From positions 65,898 through 112,105 of the forward strand of contig JAUSEW010000021.1 in NCBI GenBank assembly GCA_030651475.1: a DNA stretch of 46,208 nucleotides, read 5' to 3'. The notes below the pieces were generated by a model. The model did not search any database. It was not told the origin of the DNA and was given only the letters and a program-made list of their open reading frames with translations. Positions 30,545-38,192 of the stretch are shown here, in pieces. Numbering within the stretch: the first letter of the stretch is position 1; every line of letters starts with the position of its first letter. The DNA comes from Candidatus Levyibacteriota bacterium. Lineage in GTDB: Bacteria; Patescibacteriota; Microgenomatia; Levybacterales; UBA12049. Both the position numbers and the translations under genes were made by a program.

Positions 30545-31195
30545 ATGAATAATCTTGCAATAGAGAAACTTGAGAAATTTTTCTCGCAATTTAAAACAGT
30601 CCATTATAAAAAAGGGGAGACATTTCTTCGCCCGGGCGATATGCCCCAGGGAATACATTTTCTAAAAAAAGGCTATATAAGGCTATATTCTCTTTCTTCT
30701 GAAGGGCAAGACTTAACATTGGTTATTTACAAGCCAGGAGACTTTTTTCCTGTAGTTTGGGGTTTTACAGGTACCCCAAGTATTTATTATTTTGAGACTT
30801 TAAGTCCGGTTGAAATACAAAGGGCAAATAAAGAAGAGTTTGGTAAATTTATAGATGAGAATATTGATGTTTTTAAAGAGGTAAATTATCATATTATCCA
30901 CCGTTTCCAAATGGCTCTTAAGAGAATGGAATATCTTGTTTTTGGTAATGCAAATGCGAAACTTGCCTCAATTCTTCTTATTTGCGGAAGAGACTTCGGT
31001 ATAGATACGTCCAAAGGACGAGAAATTCAAATCCCTTTTGCGCACAAAGACATAGCTTCTCTTGTAGGGGTAACGCGGGAGACAGTCAGTCTGGAGCTGA
31101 AAAAACTTGAAAAAATAAAAATTATAGGATATAATGGGCGGCGTATCGTTATAAGAAACGAAAAAGCGCTGGAAAAAGAAGCACTTTTATCCTAA
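30545..31195 (+). CDS. Crp/Fnr-family transcriptional regulator
   Basis: A 216-residue protein. The N-terminal cyclic-nucleotide-type beta roll (FLRPGDMPQGIHFLKKGYIRLY) is followed by a dimerisation helix and a winged helix with FAHKDIASLVGVTRETVSLELKKLEK. No four-Cys cluster of Fnr and no clear cAMP-binding Arg-Ser pair are visible, so the signal is unknown. It lies at the head of the metal/redox region and is followed after one base by an unknown gene. Confidence 0.9.
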   Translation: MNNLAIEKLEKFFSQFKTVHYKKGETFLRPGDMPQGIHFLKKGYIRLYSLSSEGQDLTLVIYKPGDFFPVVWGFTGTPSIYYFETLSPVEIQRANKEEFGKFIDENIDVFKEVNYHIIHRFQMALKRMEYLVFGNANAKLASILLICGRDFGIDTSKGREIQIPFAHKDIASLVGVTRETVSLELKKLEKIKIIGYNGRRIVIRNEKALEKEALLS

Positions 31196-31196
31196 T

Positions 31197-31727
31197 ATGA
31201 GTGAAAAATTGAGAAGAGGTCTAGATAGAGTAGGGAAAACTCCACAGGAAATGCTTTTAGAGGCACGAGACGGACTTGTTGCATGCAGGAATCTTTTTAT
31301 ACTTTCAACAATAATGCTTATATCAAGGTTGGGCGAAGACATAGATCGAACTTACTGGAGAAATGTGTGGTATGTTGCTTCTTCGAAAGAGAAAGAAATA
31401 GCAGAGAGACTTGTCGCTCCTGCGAAACTTCTTCAGCCAAAAGGATATCTTACGGTTCCAGAAGTTGAAGAAAATGCAAGAAAAAGGGGCGCTGAATTTA
31501 TTGGAGCGTTTGCTGGAAAAATAAGTCCTGAGGATGCCCTTAATCTTGCGACAGCAATAATAGATCCGCATATAAAATTTACCAAAGAAATTCAGGCGAG
31601 AATGGGAGTGAAGGAAAATCCTTTGTATGTGGAAGAAAAACCAGCAAGAAAACGTTCTATTTTCGCTGGTTACGGGTCAACTCCAAAAAATCCACAACTG
31701 CAAGAACGAGAAAGAGTAGCCTGCTAA
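31197..31727 (+). CDS. Unknown helical protein downstream of crp-like gene
   Basis: A 176-residue, mostly helical, charged protein without membrane segments. The central part has SSKEKEIAERLVAPAKLLQPKGYL and SPEDALNLATAIIDPHIKF. No family recognised. One base separates it from the regulator, so it is co-transcribed. Confidence 0.6.
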   Translation: MSEKLRRGLDRVGKTPQEMLLEARDGLVACRNLFILSTIMLISRLGEDIDRTYWRNVWYVASSKEKEIAERLVAPAKLLQPKGYLTVPEVEENARKRGAEFIGAFAGKISPEDALNLATAIIDPHIKFTKEIQARMGVKENPLYVEEKPARKRSIFAGYGSTPKNPQLQERERVAC

Positions 31728-31738
31728 GTTTTTCCCCA

Positions 31739-31767
31739 TTGACAAGGAAGTGAAAGTTTGGTTTAAT
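31739..31767 (+). promoter_or_regulatory. Promoter of the csoR-like operon
   Basis: TTGACA (31739-31744), a 17-nt spacer and TTTAAT (31762-31767), with a leader of about 28 nt to ATG 31802. Confidence 0.7.
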
Positions 31768-31776
31768 TAACTAATC

Positions 31777-31799
31777 CTATCCTGGGGGAGGGGATATAG
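31777..31799. promoter_or_regulatory. Possible CsoR operator and SD
   Basis: CTATCC and GGATATAG flank a run of G's, an imperfect inverted repeat with the G-tract style of CsoR sites. It also contains the SD (GGGAGGGG) for the csoR-like gene, so repressor binding would sit just after the transcription start. Confidence 0.35.
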
Positions 31800-31801
31800 A
31801 T

Positions 31802-32062
31802 ATGCAGCCAACAATCAAATCATCCGCAGCCAAGCGCTTAAAAATTATCGAAGGACATTTGAAAAAGGTAATAAAGATGGTTGAGAATGGCGCGTATTGT
31901 CCTGATGTTATTCAGCAGTCAACCGCAGTCCAAAGCGCTTTAAGAAAAGTTGATGAAATTTTGTTGGAGGGACATCTTAAAGATTGTGTAAGAAATGCCA
32001 TTAAATCAAGCGGGGGAGACAAGGAAATTCAAGAGCTTTTGGAAGCTTTTAGAAAGAGATAA
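31802..32062 (+). CDS. CsoR-family metal-sensing repressor
   Basis: An 86-residue all-helical repressor. The metal site of the family is visible as Cys33 (AYCPDVIQQ), His58 and Cys62 (EGHLKDC), the C-H-C set used for Cu(I) by CsoR. When metal binds, the protein leaves DNA. It is the first gene of a copper/thiol region, with its own promoter and a G-rich inverted repeat, and starts behind a strong SD. Confidence 0.9.
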   Translation: MQPTIKSSAAKRLKIIEGHLKKVIKMVENGAYCPDVIQQSTAVQSALRKVDEILLEGHLKDCVRNAIKSSGGDKEIQELLEAFRKR

Positions 32063-32063
32063 G

Positions 32064-32564
32064 ATGGACAAAAAGGCAATAATAGGAATTCTAGTTTTTA
32101 CAGCACTTATAATAGTAGGCGCTATTTTGTTTTCCAACAATTCTCCTTCCAAAACAAGTCTTCAAAAAACCACCGGAGCAAGCATACAGACTTTCGAAAC
32201 CAGCTTTGATTTTAAAAATGTTCCATATTCAGGAGGAAATGTAGAACACCCGTTTAAAATTAAAAACTTCGGAACTGCTGATTTGACAATTGCCAATATG
32301 TCCACTTCCTGCATGTGCACCCAAGTTTTTCTCCAAAAAGGAAGTGTTATGAGTCCGAGATTTGGCATGACAGGACACGCAAGTGAAGGTGCGTGGAAGG
32401 GCGTATTAAAACCAGGAGAAGAAGCTTCAATCGTCGCAGTTTTTGATCCTACAGCTCACGGACCTTCAGGAGTTGGTCCAATATCAAGGCTCGTTAGCTT
32501 CGAGACGAATGATCCGGACCATCCTTATGTCGAATTCTCGTTTTCAGGCGTAGTGGTTAAATAA
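32064..32564 (+). CDS. DUF1573 extracytoplasmic protein
   Basis: A 166-residue protein. An N-terminal anchor helix (about residues 5-24) is followed by an Ig-like DUF1573 domain with VEHPFKIKNFGTADLTIANMSTSCMCT and a closing VSFETNDPDHPYVEFSFSG. The SCMCT pair is the conserved Cys motif. ATG 32064, one base after the CsoR stop, is preferred over the longer frame at 31995 that lies inside csoR. Function unknown; perhaps metal or redox. Confidence 0.85.
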   Translation: MDKKAIIGILVFTALIIVGAILFSNNSPSKTSLQKTTGASIQTFETSFDFKNVPYSGGNVEHPFKIKNFGTADLTIANMSTSCMCTQVFLQKGSVMSPRFGMTGHASEGAWKGVLKPGEEASIVAVFDPTAHGPSGVGPISRLVSFETNDPDHPYVEFSFSGVVVK

Positions 32565-33461
32565 ATGAAAAAAATACCAGTAGAGATTATTTTCGCTCTT
32601 ATTGTGCTAGCATTTTTCTTAGGTATTTTTGCAAATGAAAAGTTTTTAAATAAAGATCAGTCAGGCGTTTCAAAAACGGAAAATAAAATTGCGAATAATC
32701 TTGAAATTCTGCAAGAAAAAGTGCTTCCCAAAAACGGATATCGCTTCAAAATTAATTGGGGAATTTTGGGTAAACGGATGATTGACGACGGCGTGATAGA
32801 TAAAGTAAAACTTGCGAAAGCATTGACGGGAAAGGAAACTTTAGACGCAAATTTTGATAAATATTTGGACGGGAGCAATCAAAGAGAAATAGAATTAACG
32901 CAGGAAAACGCACAATTTTGGGTGGATGTACTTTGGGGATTTGGTCTTGCCAATAAAAACCCTATCCTTGAAACTGGACAGATGACTGAAGGAGGAAATA
33001 CTGCAAATTTTGCTTCAACAGGGGGATGGACAATAGGAGCAAAAGCGCCGATGGATTTATACAGCAAGTTTTCATACATAATTTTGTCGGAGAGCCAGCA
33101 AAAGATGGTTTCGGAAATCGCGGGAAATATTTACAGGCCTTGCTGCGGAAATTCCACTGCATTTCCGGATTGTAACCACGGAATGGCAGCTTTGGGCCTA
33201 ATTGAGCTGATGGTATCGCAGAATAAATCCAAAAATGAAATTTACAAAACAGTTTTGGCTTTTAATTCTTACTGGTTTCCGCAAACCTATCTTGATATTG
33301 CCTACCATTTTCAAAAAAGCGGACGGGATTATAGCAAAATTCCGGCTCAAGAACTCTTATCCAAGACATTTTCAAGCGCAATGGGATATGCGGTCGTAAG
33401 AAAAGAAGTGGGGAATCTTCCCTGGCCTCTTTTGCAAGGAGGAGGGAGCTGCGGAGCATAA
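32565..33461 (+). CDS. Unknown anchored Cys/His protein of the redox island
   Basis: A 298-residue protein with an N-terminal membrane helix (about 6-23) and a large outside domain. The striking part is YRPCCGNSTAFPDCNHGMAA (Cys193, Cys194, Cys203, His205), which looks like a metal or disulfide centre. It ends GGGSCGA. No family recognised. It sits exactly between DUF1573 and CcdA with no gaps, so it is probably a substrate or partner of CcdA. Confidence 0.68.
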   Translation: MKKIPVEIIFALIVLAFFLGIFANEKFLNKDQSGVSKTENKIANNLEILQEKVLPKNGYRFKINWGILGKRMIDDGVIDKVKLAKALTGKETLDANFDKYLDGSNQREIELTQENAQFWVDVLWGFGLANKNPILETGQMTEGGNTANFASTGGWTIGAKAPMDLYSKFSYIILSESQQKMVSEIAGNIYRPCCGNSTAFPDCNHGMAALGLIELMVSQNKSKNEIYKTVLAFNSYWFPQTYLDIAYHFQKSGRDYSKIPAQELLSKTFSSAMGYAVVRKEVGNLPWPLLQGGGSCGA

Positions 33462-34298
33462 ATGGATCAAATATTTTTTCAAACCTCTCTTATAGCTGCA
33501 TTTGCCGCAGGGATGGTGGCTCTTTTTGCTCCGTGCTGCATTACTTTTTTACTCCCTGCATATCTAGGGAGCGTCTTTAAGGAGAAATCAAAAATTCTTT
33601 TGGCGACTTTGGTTTTCGGTTTGGGAATATTTATAGTACTTTTGCCCGCGGTTTTGGGTGTTTCCTTGGTTTCAAAACTTCTTTTCCGCTATCACGACAC
33701 GCTTTACATTCTGGGAGGAATTATGCTATTCATAGTGGCTTTAATGTCATTTTTCGGAATAAAATTTCCAATGCCAAGATTTTCCCAGACTACCAAGAAT
33801 GGGAAGGCAGATATTATTTCTATTTTCTTACTTGGTATTTTCTCCGGAATTGCCAGTGCTTGCTGCGCGCCGGTTTTGGTTGGAATTTTGACTTTTAGCC
33901 TTCTGTCCCCGAACATATTAGGCGCAATTCTCATTGGCTTAATGTATGTTTTGGGTATGGTTTTTCCGCTTTTGCTAATTTCTATTTTTCTTTCCAAGAA
34001 AATGCCCAGCTTTTCGGCTTTCAGAAAACCAATTGCGTCTTTTAAAATCTTCGGCAAGACTTATTTTCTGTTTCTTAATAATCTTATTGCGGCAATTATA
34101 TTTTTCGCAACTTCTGTTTTGACATTTTACCTTACTTTCACAGGCAGATTGACGATGGGTAAAGCCGAAGGCATAACTTTAGCTATTCAAAATGTCGGGG
34201 CGTTTGTTAACCAATATGCCGGAGGAAGCATTCTTTTAAATATAATTTTCTTAGGTTTTGTAATTTTTATTATTTACAAGATAGCCAAAAGAGTGTAG
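33462..34298 (+). CDS. CcdA-type thiol-disulfide transporter
   Basis: A 278-residue membrane protein of the DsbD/CcdA family. Two related halves carry the redox cysteines, LFAPCCITFLLPAYLG (Cys25-26) and ASACCAPVLVG (Cys134-135). Both have CC where many members have a single Cys. It moves reducing power from cytoplasmic thioredoxin to outside thiols. Start codon directly abuts the previous stop. Confidence 0.88.
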   Translation: MDQIFFQTSLIAAFAAGMVALFAPCCITFLLPAYLGSVFKEKSKILLATLVFGLGIFIVLLPAVLGVSLVSKLLFRYHDTLYILGGIMLFIVALMSFFGIKFPMPRFSQTTKNGKADIISIFLLGIFSGIASACCAPVLVGILTFSLLSPNILGAILIGLMYVLGMVFPLLLISIFLSKKMPSFSAFRKPIASFKIFGKTYFLFLNNLIAAIIFFATSVLTFYLTFTGRLTMGKAEGITLAIQNVGAFVNQYAGGSILLNIIFLGFVIFIIYKIAKRV

Positions 34299-34328
34299 CC
34301 TAATAATTAGGTAAAGGGGGTGAGAAAT

Positions 34329-34475
34329 ATGATGGGATGGGGATATAGCAATATGATGAATTGGGGAACCGGCATGCCTTGGTTTGGCACCTTAGGCTTC
34401 ATCTTCTGGATAGTTGTTTTCGTAGACTTAGTTCTTTTGGGAGTTTGGCTTTGGAAACAAACACAAAAGAAATAA
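34329..34475 (+). CDS. 48-residue Met/Trp-rich membrane micropeptide
   Basis: A short gene with SD GGGGGTGAG. The protein starts MMGWGYSNMMNWGTGMPWFG, then has one membrane helix (GFIFWIVVFVDLVLLGVWLW) and a basic end. The Met/Trp-rich head could bind Cu(I), as suggested by its place between CcdA and the copper-type ATPase; this is inference. Confidence 0.72.
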   Translation: MMGWGYSNMMNWGTGMPWFGTLGFIFWIVVFVDLVLLGVWLWKQTQKK

Positions 34476-34489
34476 AGGGTCCACCTATT

Positions 34490-34535
34490 CTTTCTTCTCG
34501 CCTTAGTAGATTTCTACTGCGGCTCGAAGAGCGAA
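34490..34535. other. Interrupted hairpin between micropeptide and doxX
   Basis: GCC-TT-AGTAGA and TCTACT-GC-GGC form an inverted repeat around 34500-34523. It has no clear T tract, so it is more likely a processing or pausing structure than a terminator. The rest of the gap up to 34564 holds only the SD of the next gene. Confidence 0.35.
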
Positions 34536-34564
34536 TTTAAGCGGGTGAAAGAGGGTGAGAAAAT

Positions 34565-35059
34565 ATGAAAGAAACATGGCTGGAAAAACTCTTATTTGGG
34601 AGCAAGTATTTTGCCTGGGTTTGGCTTATCGTGAGGGTTTATATAGGTTGGATATGGCTTCAGGCAGGACTGGAAAAAATAAAAAATCCCCTGTGGGTTG
34701 GAGAAAAAGCAGGGGTGGCGATTCAGGGATTTTTGGCGAATGCGCTGGCTAAAGCTAGCGGCGCGCATCCTGCTGTTGCGAGTTGGTACGCGGCATTTAT
34801 CAAAGATTTTGCCTTACCTAACTCAACAATTTTTTCCTATTTAGTTTCGTACGGAGAAGTAGTAGTAGGAATTGCGCTAATTCTTGGTCTTTTTACAGGA
34901 ATTGCTGCACTTTTTGGCGGGTTGATGAACTTAAACTATCTTTTAGCAGGTACTATAAGTATTAATCCTTTAATGCTGGTTGTACAAATCTTGCTGATGT
35001 TAGCATGGAGAACTGCAGGATGGTTTGGTTTAGACAGATACATAAATGCAAGACGATAA
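34565..35059 (+). CDS. DoxX family membrane protein
   Basis: A 164-residue protein with four membrane helices. LIVRVYIGWIWLQAGLEKI and SYGEVVVGIALILGLFTGIAALFGGLMNLNYLLAGT match DoxX/DoxD-type proteins, linked to quinone or thiol redox. It has an SD (GAGGGTGAG) and overlaps the ATPase by 14 bp. Confidence 0.85.
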   Translation: MKETWLEKLLFGSKYFAWVWLIVRVYIGWIWLQAGLEKIKNPLWVGEKAGVAIQGFLANALAKASGAHPAVASWYAAFIKDFALPNSTIFSYLVSYGEVVVGIALILGLFTGIAALFGGLMNLNYLLAGTISINPLMLVVQILLMLAWRTAGWFGLDRYINARR

Positions 35060-37241
35060 CCAAGAAAAGACGCTATATACATGTCCCATGGATCCTGACG
35101 TAATTACGGATAAGCCTGGCACTTGTCCTAAGTGCGGAATGAGGCTTGTTGAGACAGATCACCGGATGAAAAAACCGGAAGAAATGTCATGGTTTGAAAA
35201 ATTTAAAATGAGCATGACAATGAGTATGGGAATGGAACATACAGGCCTTGCAGGACGGGAAATGGCAAGACTTATGGAAGAAGATATTAGGCAAAAGTTC
35301 TTTTTCTCTCTGTTTCTATCAATCCCTATTATTGCTTACTCACCTTTGGGAGAAAAAATTTTGGGCATAAACCTTCCCCAACCTATTCCAAGCGCTTGGA
35401 TACTTTTTATACTCACAACACCTGTTTTTTTCTATTCCGGCTGGATATTTCTGTATTCCACTTTTAAAGCTCTGCAGCAAAAAACTTTAAACATGGCTGT
35501 TTTAATTGCCGTTGGAATAACAGCTGCTTATGCTTTCAGTATTTTACTTACTTTTTTAGGAAGCAACGATTCTTATTACGAAGCCGCGGCTCTTCTTATA
35601 ACTTTTGTTCTGTTCGGACATTGGATGGAAATGAAATCCAGACGCGGTACAACCGATGCCTTGCAGGCGCTTTTTAATCTCGTTCCTCCGCAGGCAAGAA
35701 TTTTAAAAAACGGAAAAGAAGTTTTAGTTTCAACCTCGGAAATTGTAGTTGGAGATATCGTTATCCTGAAGCCCGGCGATAAAATTCCCGTTGACGGAGA
35801 AATAATAGAAGGAGAAACGGCAATAGACGAGTCTTTAGTAACAGGAGAGTCTCTTCCTGTTGCAAAGAAAATAGGAGATAAGGTTATTGGAGGTTCTATT
35901 AATACATCGGGTTCAGTCAAATTTAAAGCAACAAAAATCGGCGAAGATACTGCTCTTGCGCAGATTGTAAAACTGGTTGAAACAGCTCAAAACTCAAAAG
36001 CCCCCGGGCAAAAAATTGCAGATAGGTTTGCCAAATATCTTGTTATTGTGGCTGTTGGAGGAGGATTGATTACTTTCGTTGTATGGTTTTTCCTTTTGGG
36101 GCAGCCTTTAATTTTTGCTCTTACTTTTGCCATATCAACAGTTGTTATTGCCTGTCCTGACGCCTTGGGACTTGCAACCCCTACCGCAGTTGCCGTTGGA
36201 ACAGGCCTTGGCGCAAAACACAATATTCTTATTAAAGATGCCCCTACTCTTGAAGGCGTTTCAAAAATACAGGCAATAGTTTTGGATAAAACAGGTACTT
36301 TGACCCAAGGAAAACCCGAAATTACCGATGTAATTGCTGCAAGAGGATTTAGTGAAGACAAAATTATTGAACTTAATGCCGCTGTTGAGGCCAAATCATC
36401 TCATCCGCTAAGTCAGGCAGTTTTAGAAGAAGCCAAGAAAAGAAACTTAACTATTCCAACTAGAGTAGAAGGATTTAAAAATCTTGCAGGACATGGAGTT
36501 GAAGCGCAAGTTTCAGGAAAGCACGTTCTTGTCGGAACAATAAAACTTATGAATGACAGAAAAGTGGACACTAAACCTTTGATAAAAGAAATCAACAGGT
36601 TGCTTTCAGAAGGGAAAACAATTATGGTTTTGGCAATTGATGGGAAAATTGCAGGAGTAGCAGCAGCCCTTGATCCAATAAAAGAAAATGCAAAAACAGC
36701 AATTCTTAAAATGAAAGAATTAGGACTTGAAGTGGTGATGATTACCGGAGATAACAAAAAAACAGGGGAATTAATTGGTAAACAACTTGAAATAGATAGG
36801 GTGTTTGCCGAAGTTTTGCCGGAAGATAAAGAAAAATATGTTAAAAAACTTCAGGATGAGGGAAAGTTCGTGGCAATGGTAGGGGATGGGGTGAACGACG
36901 CGCCTGCTCTTGCGAGGTCTGATATAGGTATTGCTATTGGCGCAGGAACAGATGTAGCCATAGAAACCGCAAAAATTGTTTTAATGAAATCCGACCCATT
37001 AGACATATTAAGGGCAATAAAGCTTTCCAAAGCAACTGTTAGGAAAATGAAAGAAAACCTTTTCTGGGCTTCTATTTACAATCTTTTGGCAATTCCTATT
37101 GCTGCAGGGGTTTTATATCCGGCATTTAAAATTTCTTTAAGACCGGAAATAGCAGCTCTTTTAATGAGTATGTCTTCAATTATAGTCGCAGTAAATGCAG
37201 TTTTGCTAAAGAGGGTGGAAAAAGATTTGGTTGAGGTTTAG
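35046..37241 (+). CDS. P1B-type heavy-metal ATPase with CPD motif (Cu-type)
   Basis: A 731-residue pump. The N-terminus is a zinc-ribbon-like metal-binding domain, YTCPMDPDVITDKPGTCPKCGM, then a Met-rich stretch (MSMTMSMGMEH). The actuator has VTGES, the P-domain DKTGTLTQG (Asp414), the N-domain SSHPLS, and GDGVNDAPAL follows. The usual CPC of the transport site is CPD (Cys370-Asp372). The last helices keep YN and MSMSS, as in Cu(I) pumps. Export of Cu(I) is likely, but CPD makes the ion uncertain. Confidence 0.9.
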   Translation: MQDDNQEKTLYTCPMDPDVITDKPGTCPKCGMRLVETDHRMKKPEEMSWFEKFKMSMTMSMGMEHTGLAGREMARLMEEDIRQKFFFSLFLSIPIIAYSPLGEKILGINLPQPIPSAWILFILTTPVFFYSGWIFLYSTFKALQQKTLNMAVLIAVGITAAYAFSILLTFLGSNDSYYEAAALLITFVLFGHWMEMKSRRGTTDALQALFNLVPPQARILKNGKEVLVSTSEIVVGDIVILKPGDKIPVDGEIIEGETAIDESLVTGESLPVAKKIGDKVIGGSINTSGSVKFKATKIGEDTALAQIVKLVETAQNSKAPGQKIADRFAKYLVIVAVGGGLITFVVWFFLLGQPLIFALTFAISTVVIACPDALGLATPTAVAVGTGLGAKHNILIKDAPTLEGVSKIQAIVLDKTGTLTQGKPEITDVIAARGFSEDKIIELNAAVEAKSSHPLSQAVLEEAKKRNLTIPTRVEGFKNLAGHGVEAQVSGKHVLVGTIKLMNDRKVDTKPLIKEINRLLSEGKTIMVLAIDGKIAGVAAALDPIKENAKTAILKMKELGLEVVMITGDNKKTGELIGKQLEIDRVFAEVLPEDKEKYVKKLQDEGKFVAMVGDGVNDAPALARSDIGIAIGAGTDVAIETAKIVLMKSDPLDILRAIKLSKATVRKMKENLFWASIYNLLAIPIAAGVLYPAFKISLRPEIAALLMSMSSIIVAVNAVLLKRVEKDLVEV

Positions 37242-37258
37242 CTAAGGGAGGTGATTTT

Positions 37259-37450
37259 ATGTTTGGACTTTTTGGAAAAGTTACAGACCCAGTTTGCAAA
37301 ATGGGAATAAATAAAAAGGAGGCAAAATTTTCTTCCGAAAGCAAAGGAAATATGTATTATTTTTGCTCACAAAACTGCAAGGATAAATTTGGAACCGATC
37401 CTAAAAAATATGCTGTTGAAGAAACCAAAAGCGAAGAATGCTGCCATTAA
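37259..37450 (+). CDS. YHS-domain metal-binding protein
   Basis: A 63-residue protein with TDPVCKMGINKKEA and YYFCSQNCKDKFGTDPKKY, the YHS pattern found at the ends of copper ATPases and in metal chaperones. The tail SEECCH adds ligands. Strong SD (GGGAGGTGA) at a good distance. A metallochaperone for the ATPase is likely. Confidence 0.85.
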   Translation: MFGLFGKVTDPVCKMGINKKEAKFSSESKGNMYYFCSQNCKDKFGTDPKKYAVEETKSEECCH

Positions 37451-37868
37451 AATATCAATACTGTTTGGGCTGTTGGGAAGTTTGATTCTGCTGGGTTTGT
37501 ATTTTAGCGTTTTAACTCTTGTTTCCGGTTGGCAGTTTACCCTTAGGCAATTTTTTACTTATTGGTATTTTATAATAGTTCTTGCTTTGGGTTTTGGTAC
37601 GCAAGTTGGTTTATATGTTTTTCTTAAAACTAAAATTAAAGCAAATAACCAATCAGGCAAAATAGTAGCGGTTTCGGGGACAACGTCGACAGTTGCCATG
37701 ATCTCCTGCTGCTCTCATTATTTAGTGAATATATTGCCTGTATTGGGCGCAGTTGGATTTATAACAATTATTAGTCAATACCAAATTCAGTTGTTTTGGG
37801 TGGGTATAATTGCGAATTTAATAGGAATAATTTATATGGGAAGAAAGGTGGTGAGAATTAGGATATGA
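37410..37868 (+). CDS. CCSH-motif membrane protein, unknown
   Basis: Four membrane helices; MISCCSHYLVNILPVLGAVGFITIISQ in the third region carries a Cys-Cys-Ser-His motif suited to metal. ATGs at 37389 and 37410 both lie inside the YHS gene, and a later non-ATG start (for example TTG near 37471) would remove the overlap; the start is therefore unsure. It overlaps the next gene by 4 bp. A metal-transport accessory role is inferred. Confidence 0.6.
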   Translation: MLLKKPKAKNAAIKISILFGLLGSLILLGLYFSVLTLVSGWQFTLRQFFTYWYFIIVLALGFGTQVGLYVFLKTKIKANNQSGKIVAVSGTTSTVAMISCCSHYLVNILPVLGAVGFITIISQYQIQLFWVGIIANLIGIIYMGRKVVRIRI

Positions 37869-38122
37869 AGGAAGTTCCATTCGCAAATGCTTTAGCTTTG
37901 GTGTCAGGCTTGGTTTCGCTTATTTGCGCAGCAGGGGTTTGGCTTGCAAGAGATGCTTTTGTCGGACTTTTTGGAGAAATATTTCATGGAATAGATCTGG
38001 CAGCCTTACCTATTAAAGAGGTAACAATGGGCGGTGTGATAACCGGTTTAATTGTTGTTGTTATTTCAGGTTGGGTTTTGGGCTATATCTTTGCAAGTTT
38101 GTATAATAAGCTCGCCAAGTAA
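37865..38122 (+). CDS. Small two-helix membrane protein (DUF5676-like)
   Basis: An 85-residue protein ending GWVLGYIFASLYNKLAK. The 'G..GYIFA.LYNKL' ending recalls DUF5676 membrane proteins that often accompany copper ATPases. Its last five codons plus stop are duplicated 2.5 kb downstream (40650-40670), after the RiPP-like cassette. Confidence 0.68.
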   Translation: MKEVPFANALALVSGLVSLICAAGVWLARDAFVGLFGEIFHGIDLAALPIKEVTMGGVITGLIVVVISGWVLGYIFASLYNKLAK

Positions 38123-38125
38123 AGA
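38105..38125 (+). repeat. Direct repeat, left copy
   Basis: 21 bp, AATAAGCTCG...AAGTAAAGA, covering the last codons and stop of the DUF5676-like gene. Identical to 40650-40670. Confidence 0.92.
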
Positions 38126-38133
38126 ACAACTAA

Positions 38134-38161
38134 TTGACAAAGTCATTTCGAGTGCTATACT
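38134..38161 (+). promoter_or_regulatory. Promoter of the radical SAM cassette
   Basis: TTGACA (38134-38139), a 16-nt spacer, and TATACT (38156-38161) with TGC just before. Leader of about 25 nt with AGGA before ATG 38193. Confidence 0.78.
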
Positions 38162-38192
38162 ACGCTTGCCTTAATTCAAAAACAGGAAATTT

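Noticed and set aside
31995-32063. Long start for the DUF1573 gene inside csoR
   Set aside because: A start one base after the csoR stop places the anchor helix at the N-terminus as expected.
34555-34752. 65-codon frame inside doxX
   Set aside because: An out-of-frame shadow of the clear DoxX protein, with lower-quality composition.
36153-36161. CPD in the ATPase as a sequencing error
   Set aside because: Two or more base changes would be needed to turn GAC into a Cys codon, and the surrounding frame is clean, so the motif is accepted.
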